Assembly (NCBI RefSeq): GCF_013466985.1
Contig: NZ_CP059164.1
Coordinates: 682,001-746,000, forward strand
Length of the DNA: 64,000 bases
Direction of reading: 5' to 3'
From: Nocardioides ungokensis
Lineage (GTDB): Bacteria; Actinomycetota; Actinomycetes; Propionibacteriales; Nocardioidaceae
Below, piece after piece: positions 1-8,453 of the stretch (its first letter is position 1; each line of letters starts with the position of its first letter). Under the pieces are notes generated by a model. The model was not told where the DNA came from and searched no databases. It saw nothing but the letters and a program-made list of their open reading frames with translations. The position numbers and the translations under genes are program-made.

Positions 1-735
1 GACCATGTCGCGCATCGCGCCGGCCTGGTCGTAGTAGCCGCCGCGCTCGCCGACGCCGAGGGACTCGGCGACGGTGATCTGCACGTGGTCGACCCACCGG
101 GAGTTCCACAGCGGCTCGAGGAAGGCGTTGGCGAAGCGCGTGACCAGCAGGTTCTGCACGCTCTCCTTGCCGAGGTAGTGGTCGATGCGGAAGATCTGCG
201 ACTCCGCGAAGACGCGGCCGACCGCGTCGTTGACCGCCTGGGCGGAGGCGAGGTCGTGCCCGATCGGCTTCTCCAGCACGACCCGGGCGCGCTCGTCGAC
301 GACGCCGATCTCGTCGAGGCGTCGGCTGATGTCGCCGAAGAGCGACGGCGCGACGGCGAGGTAGAAGACGCGCACGGTCTCCTCCGCGCGGGGCCGCTCC
401 TTGAGGAGGGCGTGGAAGCGGTGCCAGTCGTCGGGCCGCTGGGCGTCGAGCATGAGGTGGCGCAGCCGGCCGAGGAAGCGGTCCACCGTGACGGCGTCGA
501 GGTCGTCGGCCGCGACGAACGCGGTCAGGGCGTTGCGGACCTCGGCCCGCCAGCCGTCGTCGTCGAGGTCGGAGCGCGAGATGCCCAGGATCCGGGTGTC
601 GTCGGGCAGCTGGCCCTCGAGGTCGCGGTGGTAGAGCGCCGGCAGGAGCTTGCGCAGCGCCAGGTCTCCCGTCCCGCCGAAGACGGTGAAGTCACACGAG
701 GCCGGGACCGTGTGGGAGGTGGCGTTCTGGTCCAT
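1..735 (-). CDS. zwf: Glucose-6-phosphate 1-dehydrogenase, N-terminal part (cut by window edge)
   Basis: Oxidises glucose 6-phosphate to 6-phosphogluconolactone with NADP+, the entry step of the oxidative pentose phosphate pathway in the cytosol. About 245 N-terminal residues are in the window; the rest lies beyond base 1. Seen: a nucleotide-binding segment [16 protein letters not shown] near residue 20, EKPIGHDL, and the family's substrate-binding signature RIDHYLGKE. The start is ATG at 735, because an in-frame M-D-Q-N-A-T lies just upstream of the Rossmann motif and a -10 element sits 7 bases before it, as in a leaderless message. The gene is transcribed away from the ROK regulator next door. 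The short shared gap holds both promoters. Confidence 0.93.
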   Translation of the reverse strand, partial: MDQNATSHTVPASCDFTVFGGTGDLALRKLLPALYHRDLEGQLPDDTRILGISRSDLDDDGWRAEVRNALTAFVAADDLDAVTVDRFLGRLRHLMLDAQRPDDWHRFHALLKERPRAEETVRVFYLAVAPSLFGDISRRLDEIGVVDERARVVLEKPIGHDLASAQAVNDAVGRVFAESQIFRIDHYLGKESVQNLLVTRFANAFLEPLWNSRWVDHVQITVAESLGVGERGGYYDQAGAMRDMV

Positions 736-742
736 GCGGACA

Positions 743-748
743 ACCGTA
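743..748 (-). promoter_or_regulatory. -10 element of leaderless zwf promoter
   Basis: On the minus strand TACGGT ends 7 bases before the zwf ATG. Transcription would therefore begin at or next to the start codon. No ribosome-binding site is visible. Confidence 0.5.
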
Positions 749-809
749 GGGAGAAGTTTGGATCGATACAAGCATGACTAAGGTATTTTCGAGATCAAAG
801 TGATGAACG

Positions 810-815
810 TACGGT
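810..815 (+). promoter_or_regulatory. -10 element for the ROK regulator
   Basis: TACGGT lies 17 bases before the chosen ATG at 832. The intervening bases carry a purine-rich GAGGAGG, which may serve as a close ribosome-binding site. No -35 hexamer stands out. Confidence 0.4.
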
Positions 816-831
816 GTCGGTGAGGAGGGTC

Positions 832-2043
832 ATGAACGAGACGCTGCGCGAGTCGGCCGCTCCGGCCACCGCCGGACAGCTGCTGGAGCTGGTCCGCACC
901 GGCCGGGCCAGCACCCGCTCGGACCTCCGGCGGCTCACCGGCCTGTCCCGGACTGCGGTCGTCAGCCGGGTCTCCACCCTCACCTCCGCCGGCCTGGTGC
1001 TGCTGGGGGAGGAGCTCGCCTCCACCGGGGGCCGGCCCCCCGGTGCCCTGGTCTTCAACAAGGACGCCGGGGTCGTGGCCGCCGTCGCCATCGGACGCTC
1101 CCGCAGCCAGCTGGGGGTCTTCGACCTCGAGGGCACCGAGCTGGCGGCCGACTCCGCCGACCACCGGGTCGGCGTCGGGCCCGACGAGCTCATGCCGCGG
1201 GTCGCCGAGCGGCTGGCCGGGCTGCTCGAGGACGTGGAGGCCCCGGTGGCGGGGTTCGGGCTGAGCCTGCCCGGCACCGTCGACGCCCTGCGCGGGCTGA
1301 GCATCGACTCCCCGGTGATGGCGGGGTGGAACGGCGTGGAGCTCGCGCCGTACCTCTCCGGGCTGGCCGACGCCCCGCTGTTCGTGGGCAACGACTGCGA
1401 CGTGCTGGCGCGCTCGGAGCTGCTCGGGCGACCTGGCGCGCTCCGCGACGCCCTGGTGGTGAAGGCCTCGACCGGCCTGGGCCTGGGCATCGTCGCCGAG
1501 GGTCGGGTGCTCTCCGGCCACCGCGGCGCGGCCGGCGAGATCGGGCACACCTGGATCGAGGCGGCCGACGGCCTCCCCTGCCGTTGCGGCCGGACCGGCT
1601 GCCTGGAGGCGGTGGCCGGCGGCTGGGCCCTGGTGGGCCGGCTCGAGGAGTCCGGGGGGCACCGGGTCGGGCACGTGCGCGACCTGGTCGCGCTCGCCCT
1701 CCGCGGCGACGCCGAGGCGCGAGGGCTGCTGCGCGAGAGCGGGCGCCGGCTCGGTGAGCTGCTGGCGGTGGCGATCAACCTGCTCAACCCGGCGACGGTC
1801 GTGGTCGGCGGCGACATGGCCGCGGCGTTCGACGTGTACGCCGGCGGGATCCGCGAGAGCGTCTACACCCGGGCGGGGGCGCTCGCGACTCGTGACCTGC
1901 AGATCGTGCCCGCGACCCACGGCGACCGGGCCGGGCTGGTGGGCTGCGCGGCCCTGGCCCTCGACCACGTCCTGTCACCCGCAGCCGTCGACGCCCGGCT
2001 GATGACGCACGCCCCTCCGGTGCCCGCCGACTCCCTGCGGTGA
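832..2043 (+). CDS. ROK family transcriptional regulator (NagC/XylR type)
   Basis: Sugar-responsive repressor of the ROK class, 403 residues, the usual length for ROK regulators with a DNA-binding domain. A winged helix-turn-helix occupies about residues 12-65 (TRSDLRRLTGLSRTAVVSRV), followed by the actin-like ROK fold. The zinc motif CRCGRTGCLE is at residues 250-259, with the nearby GEIGH. A GTG at 814 is also in frame, but ATG 832 has GAGGAGG just upstream and gives a normal N-terminus. It is divergent from zwf, so control of zwf or of a sugar operon outside the window is possible. The ligand cannot be read from the sequence. Confidence 0.88.
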   Translation: MNETLRESAAPATAGQLLELVRTGRASTRSDLRRLTGLSRTAVVSRVSTLTSAGLVLLGEELASTGGRPPGALVFNKDAGVVAAVAIGRSRSQLGVFDLEGTELAADSADHRVGVGPDELMPRVAERLAGLLEDVEAPVAGFGLSLPGTVDALRGLSIDSPVMAGWNGVELAPYLSGLADAPLFVGNDCDVLARSELLGRPGALRDALVVKASTGLGLGIVAEGRVLSGHRGAAGEIGHTWIEAADGLPCRCGRTGCLEAVAGGWALVGRLEESGGHRVGHVRDLVALALRGDAEARGLLRESGRRLGELLAVAINLLNPATVVVGGDMAAAFDVYAGGIRESVYTRAGALATRDLQIVPATHGDRAGLVGCAALALDHVLSPAAVDARLMTHAPPVPADSLR

Positions 2044-2102
2044 GGTGCTGCGCGGTCGAGGTGCTGCCCTGAGGTGCCGCGCGCTGTCATAGGTTGAGTC
2101 GC

Positions 2103-3501
2103 ATGACCCGCGTGCATGCATTCGGTGACGACGCCCTCGGTGACCTCGACACGGTGGGGCTGGTGGCCCGGATCCAGTCGGGTGCGGTGTCCGTGCCCGA
2201 GGTCGTGGAGGCGGCGATCGCCCGCGCGGAGCGGGTGGACCCGGTGCTCAACGCGATCGCCTACCCGGCCTTCGACCGGGCCCGCGCGGAGGCCCGCAGC
2301 CCCCGCGGTGGCTTCTTCGCGGGCGTGCCGACCTTCGTCAAGGACAACGTCGACGTCGCGGGCATGCCGACCCAGCAGGGCACCGACGCCTACACCTCCG
2401 CCCCGCGGCCCCGACGGCGACTTCGCCCGGATGTTCCTGGCCACCGGCCTGGTGCCGCTGGGCAAGACCCAGCTCTCGGAGTTCGGCTTCAGCCCGGCCG
2501 CGGAGCATCCCCGCCTCGGCCCGGTGCGCTCCCCGTGGGACCCGGACCACTCCGCCGGCGCCTCGTCCGCGGGGTCGGCCGCCCTCGTCGCGGCCGGCGC
2601 CGTACCCCTCGCACACGCGAACGACGGCGGCGGCTCGATCCGCATCCCCGCGTCGGTCAACGGCCTGGTCGGGCTCAAGCCGACCCGGGACCGGCTGGCG
2701 CAGGACAAGCTGCTGCGCGACATGCCGGTCCGGATCGTCTCCGACGGGGTCGTCACCCGGTCGGTGCGCGACACCGCGGCGTTCTACCGCGAGGCCGAGA
2801 AGGTCTACCGGGCACTCCACCTCCCGCCCGTCGGCGACATCACCCGCCCGGGGCGGGCCCGGCTGCGGGTCGCCGTCGTGACCGAGGGGGTGGGGGCCGA
2901 GGCCTCCCCGGAGGTCGCGGACCTCACCCTGAAGACGGCCCGGCTGCTCGAGGAGCTCGGCCACCGCGTCACGCCGACGACCGCGCCGGTCCCGGAGTCC
3001 TTCCCCGACGACTTCCTCCTCTACTGGTCGTTGCTCGCGTGGGCGATCGTGCGCACCGGCCGGCGCCGCCACGGCCGCGACTGGGACCCCGACAAGCTGG
3101 ACAACCTGACCCTCGGCCTGGCCCGGCACGCCCGGCGCCACCTGCACCGGATGCCGCTCGCCATCGCCCGGCTGAAGCGCTCGCGCCACCTCACCGGGGC
3201 GTTCTACGGCTCCTACGACGTCGTGCTCACGCCCACGCTGGCGACCCAGACCCCGCGGGTGGGCCACCTCGACCCGACCCAGGACCACGACACGATCATG
3301 GAGCGGATGCTCGAGTGGGTGGCCTTCACGCCGCTGCAGAACGCCACCGGCGAGCCCGCCGTCTCCCTGCCGCTGGCGACCACGGCGGCCGGACTGCCCC
3401 AGGGCATGATGTTCGGCGCCGCCGCGGGCCGGGAGGCCACGCTGCTCGAGCTGGCCTACGAGCTCGAGGAGGCCCGGCCCTGGGCGCGGATCCAGGACTA
3501 G
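2103..3501 (+). CDS. Amidase (amidase signature family), frameshifted
   Basis: Hydrolyses carboxylic amides through a Lys-cisSer-Ser triad. The first about 100 codons (with FVKDNVDVAG, catalytic Lys about residue 80) read in one frame. From base 2407 the rest reads in the next frame and carries the cis-Ser region AGASSAG and the nucleophile region GGGSIRIPA. Joined, the protein is about 466 residues, normal for the family. The break lies in CCCCGCGGCCCC at 2401-2412: one extra or two missing bases. Restoring two G would give APRGPDGD, so an undercalled G run is likely. If the shift is real, the product is truncated before the serines and inactive. The leaderless -10 TAGGTT ends 7 bases before the ATG. 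Which amidase substrate is used cannot be told. Confidence 0.8.
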
Positions 3502-3531
3502 GGTCGGCGCAGGTGGGCCCGAGTGGGCGAC

Positions 3532-4327
3532 CTACCGAGGCGCCACCAGCAGCGCCTGGGAGGTGCGCGCCACCAGCCCGGCCTGGTCCGACACCGCGGA
3601 GGTGGCGAGACCGACGGCTCCCGGGCCCAGGGTCGTCTCGGCGTCGAGGCAGACCCACTCGCCGACCGGTGGCCTCAGCACGTGCACGGTGAGCTCGGTG
3701 TTGAGGAACGCCCACCGGCGCACGTCGAGCGCGGCGCTCACACCCGAGGCCGAGTCCGCGCAGGCGAGCAGCCGCTGGACCGGCGAGACGTCCTCGCCCT
3801 CGACCAGCGCTGGTGGACGCATCCACACGACGCCGGGACCGGGCGTCTCGACCGAGCCGGAGATCCAGCGCCACTCGACCGCGTCGAGGTAGCCGCCGTG
3901 CCAGGCGGTGGGCCGCTCGTGGGGCACCCCGTCGGCAGGCCCGTGCTGTGGCGGCTTGGGCTGCTCGGGTCCCTCGTCGGACGCCGGGAACAGCCACGCG
4001 GTCGCCGTGGCGACGACCCTGCCCCGGGCGACGTCGTACAGCTCGGACCCGACCAGCTGCACCGAGCGACCGGGCCGCAGCACGGTGGCGGAGGTCGTCA
4101 GTGGACCGACCGGCACCGGGCCGTGCAGCTCCATCGTGAACCGGGCGATCGTGGCGTCGGAGAGCCGCTCCAGCGCGCGGGCGAGCAGGGCCGGGGGGAC
4201 CGCCGTGCTGGGCGTCCGGGGTCCACGGACCGGCCGTCGAGGGCATCGACTCGAAGGTCTCCCGACCGTCCCGGGAGGTGTCGATCAGGCGGTAGAAACA
4301 GGGGTGCTGAGCCGATTTTTCGATCAC
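3532..4327 (-). CDS. Acyl-CoA thioesterase family protein (TesB-like hotdog), frameshifted
   Basis: Predicted double-hotdog thioesterase that would release CoA from acyl-CoAs. The C-terminal 200 residues (from MELHGPVPVGPL) read in one frame to the stop. The first about 44 residues (YRLIDTSRDGRETF to QHGGPP) lie in another frame starting at GTG 4327. The switch is at a run of six G on the plus strand, 4193-4198. With five, the reading would be HGGPPALLARALERLSDATIARF, continuous with the rest and about 264 residues, as expected for the family. Sequence error in the homopolymer is the likely cause. It is divergent from the tRNA-Thr promoter. The exact substrate is unknown. Confidence 0.72.
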
Positions 4328-4346
4328 GTGTCTCCCTGTGTATTGT
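4318..4346 (+). promoter_or_regulatory. Putative promoter of the tRNA-Thr/tRNA-Met/rpmG unit
   Basis: TATTGT at 4341-4346 is a fair -10, 12 bases before tRNA-Thr. TTTTCG 17 bases upstream is a weak -35. It overlaps the start of the divergent thioesterase gene. Confidence 0.4.
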
Positions 4347-4357
4347 TCTCGCTCGTT

Positions 4358-4430
4358 GCCCCTTTAGCTCAGTCGGCAGAGCGTCTCCATGGTAAGGAGA
4401 AGGTCTACGGTTCGATTCCGTAAAGGGGCT
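4358..4430 (+). tRNA. tRNA-Thr (anticodon GGT)
   Basis: Full cloverleaf by eye: acceptor GCCCCTT/AAGGGGC, D-stem GCTC/GAGC, anticodon stem TCTCC/GGAGA around loop ATGGTAA, T-arm TACGG TTCGATT CCGTA, discriminator T. Anticodon GGT reads ACC/ACU threonine codons. CCA is not encoded. Lies 52 bases before tRNA-Met, a pair typical upstream of rpmG in actinobacteria. Confidence 0.96.
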
Positions 4431-4482
4431 CTGGGTGTGGGTTGCGAGGGCCAGTATTCTGGCCCGAGTGCCCTGTCCCGGT

Positions 4483-4556
4483 GGCGGGGTAGCTCAGGTG
4501 GTTAGAGCACACGGCTCATAATCGTGGTGTCGCGGGTTCGAGTCCCGCCCCCGCTA
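4483..4556 (+). tRNA. tRNA-Met (anticodon CAT)
   Basis: Acceptor GGCGGGG/CCCCGCT (one G-U pair), anticodon stem CACGG/TCGTG around CTCATAA, T-arm GCGGG TTCGAGT CCCGC, discriminator A. The G1-U72 closing pair and lack of a C1-A72 mismatch argue for the elongator type. A CAT anticodon could also be a lysidine-modified Ile tRNA, but the context before rpmG favours Met. Confidence 0.93.
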
Positions 4557-4595
4557 CTCAGTTCGACCCAAAGACCAGCAACAAAAGGACTTCCC

Positions 4596-4766
4596 GTGGC
4601 CAGCAAGAGCTCCGATGTTCGCCCCAAGATCACGCTCGCGTGCGTGGACTGCAAGGAGCGCAACTACATCACCAAGAAGAACCGCCGCAACGACCCCGAC
4701 CGGCTCGAGCTGGCCAAGTTCTGCCCGCGTTGCCGCAAGCACACCGCGCACCGCGAGACCCGCTGA
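4596..4766 (+). CDS. rpmG: 50S ribosomal protein L33
   Basis: Small ribosomal large-subunit protein, 56 residues: [19 protein letters not shown] and onward to HRETR. Two CxxC pairs (CVDC, CPRC) mark the zinc-binding paralogue. The start is GTG 4596 with AAAGGAC 6 bases upstream; upstream in-frame codons come from the tRNA. It follows the tRNA genes and precedes hadA, as in M. tuberculosis where rpmG2 precedes hadABC. Confidence 0.95.
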   Translation: MASKSSDVRPKITLACVDCKERNYITKKNRRNDPDRLELAKFCPRCRKHTAHRETR

Positions 4767-4824
4767 GCGCGCACGCACCAGTCCTCACGTCGACCCGCCC
4801 GAAGTCATCGGGCGGGTCAACGTC

Positions 4825-4830
4825 TATTTT
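4825..4830 (+). promoter_or_regulatory. -10 element of leaderless hadA promoter
   Basis: TATTTT ends 7 bases before the hadA ATG. The preceding arms CGACCCGCCCGA/TCGGGCGGGTC flank TGA-rich bases and form a hairpin (about 4790-4818) that may terminate rpmG. Confidence 0.45.
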
Positions 4831-4837
4831 GGGGCCC

Positions 4838-5245
4838 ATGCCAGTCGACCAGTCGCTCGTCGGTCGGGAGTTCCCGCCGACCAGCCCGTACACCGTCTCC
4901 GAGGACAAGGTCCGCGCCTTCGTCGCCGCCACGGGCGGTGAGTACGCCGGCGGCCCGGTGCCCGCGACGTTCCCGATCGTGCTGGCCTTCGACGCGATGA
5001 ACGCCTTCCTCGAGGCCGAGTCGATCGACCTCTTCCGGATCGTCCACGGCGAGCAGAAGTTCCACTACGAGCGCCCCGTCGTCCCCGGCGACGAGCTCAC
5101 CGCGACGCTGACGGTGGCGAGCCTGCGCCAGATCGGCGGCAACGACATCATCGGCACCGCCAGCCAGATCACCGACGCCGGCGGCGCGCTGGTGTGCACC
5201 ACCACCGCGACCCTGGTCCACCGCGCGGGGGAGGAGGGCGCATGA
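4838..5245 (+). CDS. hadA: (3R)-hydroxyacyl-ACP dehydratase subunit HadA (FAS1-like dehydratase)
   Basis: Non-catalytic hotdog partner of HadB in the dehydratase that removes water from (3R)-hydroxyacyl-ACP during long-chain fatty acid elongation. 135 residues beginning MPVDQSLVGREF, with the FAS1_DH_region pattern and FHYERPVVPGDEL near residue 80. It is placed directly before hadB with an ATGA overlap, so the two are translated together. The order rpmG-hadA-hadB matches M. tuberculosis Rv0634B-Rv0636. No hadC is seen; murB follows instead. Confidence 0.87.
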   Translation: MPVDQSLVGREFPPTSPYTVSEDKVRAFVAATGGEYAGGPVPATFPIVLAFDAMNAFLEAESIDLFRIVHGEQKFHYERPVVPGDELTATLTVASLRQIGGNDIIGTASQITDAGGALVCTTTATLVHRAGEEGA

Positions 5246-5634
5246 GCGCCGAACCCACGAGTCTTGGCACCCAGGTCTTCACCATCACCCGGGCCGACCT
5301 CGTCGCCTATGCCGAGGCCAGCGGCGACCACAACCCCATCCACCAGGACGAGACGGTCGCCCGCAGCGTCGGCCTGCCGGGCGTGATCGCCCACGGCATG
5401 TACACGATGGCGCTGGCCGCCCGCGCGGTCTCGACGTGGTTCCCCGGCGCCGAGGTGGTCAGCTTCGGCTGCAAGTTCACCAACCCGGTCGTCGTGCCCG
5501 CCGAGGGCGGCGTCGACATCGAGGTGGCCGGCGAGGCCAAGCCCGGCGACGACGGGCTGACCACCGTGGCGCTGACCGTCACCTGTGGCGGCCAGAAGGT
5601 GCTCGGCATGCCCAAGGCAGTCGTGCGTGCCTGA
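5242..5634 (+). CDS. hadB: (3R)-hydroxyacyl-ACP dehydratase subunit HadB (MaoC-like)
   Basis: Catalytic MaoC/hotdog subunit, 130 residues. The hydratase signature is visible as ASGDHNPIHQDE (catalytic Asp and His near residues 29-34) followed by GVIAHGMYTM. It forms a dimer with HadA to dehydrate 3-hydroxyacyl-ACP. The start is the ATG overlapping the hadA stop (ATGA at 5242-5245). It overlaps the next gene, murB, by 8 bases, so had and mur genes share a transcript. Confidence 0.9.
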   Translation: MSAEPTSLGTQVFTITRADLVAYAEASGDHNPIHQDETVARSVGLPGVIAHGMYTMALAARAVSTWFPGAEVVSFGCKFTNPVVVPAEGGVDIEVAGEAKPGDDGLTTVALTVTCGGQKVLGMPKAVVRA

Positions 5635-6676
5635 GCTGCTCCGCGACCACACCACCCTCCGCCTCGGCGGTCCCGCGCGCGAGCTCGTCACCGCCACGAC
5701 CACCGACCAGCTCGTCGACGCCGTACGCCGGGCCGACGAGGCCGGCGTCCCGGTCCTGGTCCTGGGCGGCGGGAGCAACCTCGTGGTCTCCGACGAGGGC
5801 TTCGACGGCACGGTGGTGAGGGTGGCCACCCGCGGCATCCGCCCCGACGTCGAGGACGCCGACGGGCAGGGCACCTGCGGCGGGGTCCTGGCCACCGTGG
5901 AGGCCGGCGAGACGTGGGACGACCTCGTGGCGCGCGCCGTCGCCTCCCAGTGGGTCGGGGTCGAGGCGCTCTCCGGCATCCCGGGCTCCGTCGGCGCCAC
6001 CCCCATCCAGAACGTGGGGGCCTACGGCCAGGAGGTCTCCCAGACGATCGCCTCCGTGCGCGTCTGGGACCGCGTCCTCAAGGGCGTGCGCACCTTCGCC
6101 AACGCCGACTGCGGCTTCGGCTACCGGCACAGCCGCTTCAAGGCAGACCGGCTGGATCCGTGGGGAGGCCGGCACGTGGTGCTCGAGGTGACCTTCCAGT
6201 TCCGCCAGGGCAGCCTGGGCGCCCCGGTCGCCTACGCCGAGCTGGCCCGCACGCTGGGGGTCGAGCCCGGGGGACGGGCCCCGCTGGGCGAGGTCCGCGA
6301 GGCCGTCCTGGGGCTGCGCCGGGGCAAGGGCATGGTGCTCGACGCCGCCGACCACGACACCTGGAGCGCCGGGTCGTTCTTCACGAACCCGGTCGTGGCG
6401 CCCGAAGCCGTGCCGGAGGGTGCCCCCGCGTGGCCGCAACCGGACGGCCGCGTCAAGACCAGCGCCGCCTGGCTGATCGAGCACGCCGGCTTCGGCAAGG
6501 GCCACGGGAACGCCCTGGCGAGCCTGTCGACCAAGCACACGCTCGCCCTGACCAACCGGGGCGACGCGAGCGCCGGCGACCTGCTGGCGCTGGCCCGCGA
6601 GGTGCGCGACGGCGTGGAGGGTCGCTTCGGCATCCGGCTCGTCAACGAGCCGGTGCTGGTCGGCTGCGAGCTCTAG
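5627..6676 (+). CDS. murB: UDP-N-acetylmuramate dehydrogenase MurB
   Basis: NADPH/FAD enzyme that reduces UDP-GlcNAc-enolpyruvate to UDP-MurNAc, the second committed step of peptidoglycan precursor synthesis. 349 residues. FAD-binding features: VLGGGSNLVVSDEGF, GIPGSVGATPIQNVGAYGQEV, and FGYRHSRFK with the proton-relay region later at SAGSFFTNP. The start is GTG 5627 (V-P-E-L-L), inside the end of hadB, since upstream codons belong to hadB. The C-terminus VNEPVLVGCEL is typical. Followed by a convergent gene with only 11 bases between stops. Confidence 0.95.
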   Translation: MPELLRDHTTLRLGGPARELVTATTTDQLVDAVRRADEAGVPVLVLGGGSNLVVSDEGFDGTVVRVATRGIRPDVEDADGQGTCGGVLATVEAGETWDDLVARAVASQWVGVEALSGIPGSVGATPIQNVGAYGQEVSQTIASVRVWDRVLKGVRTFANADCGFGYRHSRFKADRLDPWGGRHVVLEVTFQFRQGSLGAPVAYAELARTLGVEPGGRAPLGEVREAVLGLRRGKGMVLDAADHDTWSAGSFFTNPVVAPEAVPEGAPAWPQPDGRVKTSAAWLIEHAGFGKGHGNALASLSTKHTLALTNRGDASAGDLLALAREVRDGVEGRFGIRLVNEPVLVGCEL

Positions 6677-6687
6677 GGCGTCGCTCC

Positions 6688-7323
6688 CTAGCGGACCGGG
6701 CTGACGCCACTGGTCGTGCTCGAGGAGCTGACGGCGAGCCCCAGGATGAGCACGAGCAGGCCGAGCAGGCCGAGCACCAGCAGCACGGTGCCGATGATGC
6801 CCATGATCCGCCCGGCGTTGGCCTGGTCGCGACCGCCGTACATGCCGGGGTTGGCGTCGATCTCGCGCACCGCCTTGGCGCCGATCCGCCAGGCGAACGG
6901 CGAGAGCACCAGCGTGATGCCGCCGCAGAACATGATGCCGGCCAGGCCGATCAGGCTCAGCACCAGCGACGTCGTCGCCGACGGGTGGTTGGCCGCGGCC
7001 GGCGCCCCGTAGCCGTAGGGCGGCTGCCCGTACGGCGCCTGGCCGTAGGGCTGTTGGCCGTACGGCGCCTGGCCGTAGGGCTGCTGGCCGTAGGTGGGCG
7101 GCTGCTGGCCGTAGGGCGGCTGACCCTGGGAGGGCGGCTCCTGGCCGTAGGGGTTCTGGCCGTACGACGGCGGCTGCTGCCCGGGAGCGCCGTACGGGTT
7201 CTGCTGCTGCTGGCCGTAGGGCTGGTGGGTCGGCGGGAGCGAGGAGTCGCCCTGCCCGGTGGGCTCGTTGCCCGGGTACTCGCCGGGGGCGGGCTGCTGG
7301 CCGGAGTCGTCGGAGCTGCTCAT
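6688..7323 (-). CDS. Proline/glutamine/tyrosine-rich membrane protein with DUF4190-like domain
   Basis: 211 residues. The N-terminal half (to about 115) is disordered and built from imperfect repeats of [14 protein letters not shown]. Two hydrophobic segments follow ([20 protein letters not shown] and [20 protein letters not shown]) joined by [19 protein letters not shown], the pattern of actinobacterial DUF4190 proteins. Function is not known for the family. Such tails often lie in the cytoplasm and may bind cell-envelope or division partners; that is inference. The start ATG overlaps the stop of adenosine deaminase (ATGA), so it is cotranscribed with add and aspC. Confidence 0.8.
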   Translation of the reverse strand: MSSSDDSGQQPAPGEYPGNEPTGQGDSSLPPTHQPYGQQQQNPYGAPGQQPPSYGQNPYGQEPPSQGQPPYGQQPPTYGQQPYGQAPYGQQPYGQAPYGQPPYGYGAPAAANHPSATTSLVLSLIGLAGIMFCGGITLVLSPFAWRIGAKAVREIDANPGMYGGRDQANAGRIMGIIGTVLLVLGLLGLLVLILGLAVSSSSTTSGVSPVR

Positions 7324-8453
7324 GGGGCCATCCTGTCAGGCTCGGCGGCCAGCCACCGGTCGATGTCGGCGATCAGTGCGCGCTTGACGTCGTCGGGGGC
7401 GCGGGAGCCGCGGACCGACATCCGCCCGAGCTCGGCGAGCTCGGCGTCGTCGAGGCCGTGGGCGGCACGCATCGTGGCGTACTGGCCGGCCAGTCGCGAC
7501 CCGAACAGCAGCGGGTCGTCGGCCCCCAGCGCGACCGTCGCCCCGGCGGCCATCAGCGAGGGCAGCGGCACGGAGGTGAGGTCGGAGTAGACGCCCAGCG
7601 CCACGTTGGACACCGGGCACACCTCCAGCACCACCCCGGCCTCGACGATCCGGTCCAGCAGGGCCGGGTCCTCCACCGAGCGCACCCCGTGTCCCAGGCG
7701 GTCGGCGTGCAGCGAGTCCAGGCACAGCCGGATGTTCTGCGGCCCGACCAGCTCGCCGCCGTGCGGCACCAGCGCCAGGCCGGCCCGCTCGGCGATCGCG
7801 AAGGCGGCGGCGAAGTCGGCGGTGCTGCCGCGCCGCTCGTCGTTGGACAGGCCGAACCCGACCACGCCCCGGCCGGCGTACTGCCCCGCGAGCCGGGCCA
7901 GGGTCCGGGCGTCCAGGGGGTGCCGGGTGCGGTTGGCCGCGATCACCACGGCCATCCCGAGACCGGTGTCGCGCGAGGCCTCACGGACCGCGTCGAGGAC
8001 CAGGTCGGTGAAGGCCGTGATCCCGCCGAACCTGGCGCCGTAGCCGCTCGGGTCGACCTGGATCTCCAGCCACCGGCCCCCGTCGCGCACGTCGTCCTCG
8101 GCGGCCTCCCGGACCAGGCGACGCACGTCGTCCGGGGTGCGCAGCACCGAGCGCGCGACGTCGTAGAGCCGCTGGAAGCGGAACCAGCCCTTCTCGTCGG
8201 CCGCCGACAGCTCGGGCGGCCACTCGGACACCAGCGAGTCGGGCAGCACGATGCCGTCCCGCTCGGCGAGCTCGAGCAGCGTCTCGTGCCGCATGGAGCC
8301 GGTGAAGTGCAGGTGCAGGTGCGCCTTGGGCAGCGTCAGGAGGTCACGCCGCCCGTCACCTGCCGCCGAGCTCCCCCTGGTCGAGCTCCCCGTGGTCGAG
8401 CTCCGGCCGGCCGGGCGCACGCCTCGCTCGGTGGTCCCCCCGGTCGCGGCCAC
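7320..8453 (-). CDS. add: Adenosine deaminase
   Basis: Zinc hydrolase converting adenosine to inosine in purine salvage. 377 residues with the TIM-barrel landmarks: zinc His pair in [11 protein letters not shown] (45-49), PHGGEL, RLGHGV, and the zinc-ligand GADDPLLFG near the C-terminus. The first about 35 residues are Gly/Ser/Thr-rich and not part of the enzyme. They are encoded by tandem TGGTCGAGCTCC units (8378-8404). GTG 8453 directly follows the aspC stop (TGAGTG) and no other in-frame start precedes the barrel. Gene order aspC-add beside secE matches Streptomyces. Confidence 0.9.
   Translation of the reverse strand: MAATGGTTERGVRPAGRSSTTGSSTRGSSAAGDGRRDLLTLPKAHLHLHFTGSMRHETLLELAERDGIVLPDSLVSEWPPELSAADEKGWFRFQRLYDVARSVLRTPDDVRRLVREAAEDDVRDGGRWLEIQVDPSGYGARFGGITAFTDLVLDAVREASRDTGLGMAVVIAANRTRHPLDARTLARLAGQYAGRGVVGFGLSNDERRGSTADFAAAFAIAERAGLALVPHGGELVGPQNIRLCLDSLHADRLGHGVRSVEDPALLDRIVEAGVVLEVCPVSNVALGVYSDLTSVPLPSLMAAGATVALGADDPLLFGSRLAGQYATMRAAHGLDDAELAELGRMSVRGSRAPDDVKRALIADIDRWLAAEPDRMAP
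8378..8404. repeat. Tandem TGGTCGAGCTCC repeat inside add
   Basis: Two exact copies of TGGTCGAGCTCC (8378-8389, 8393-8404), period 15, with a partial third copy GCCGAGCTCC just before. In the add frame they code for the low-complexity Ser/Thr/Gly N-terminal extension. Confidence 0.7.
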
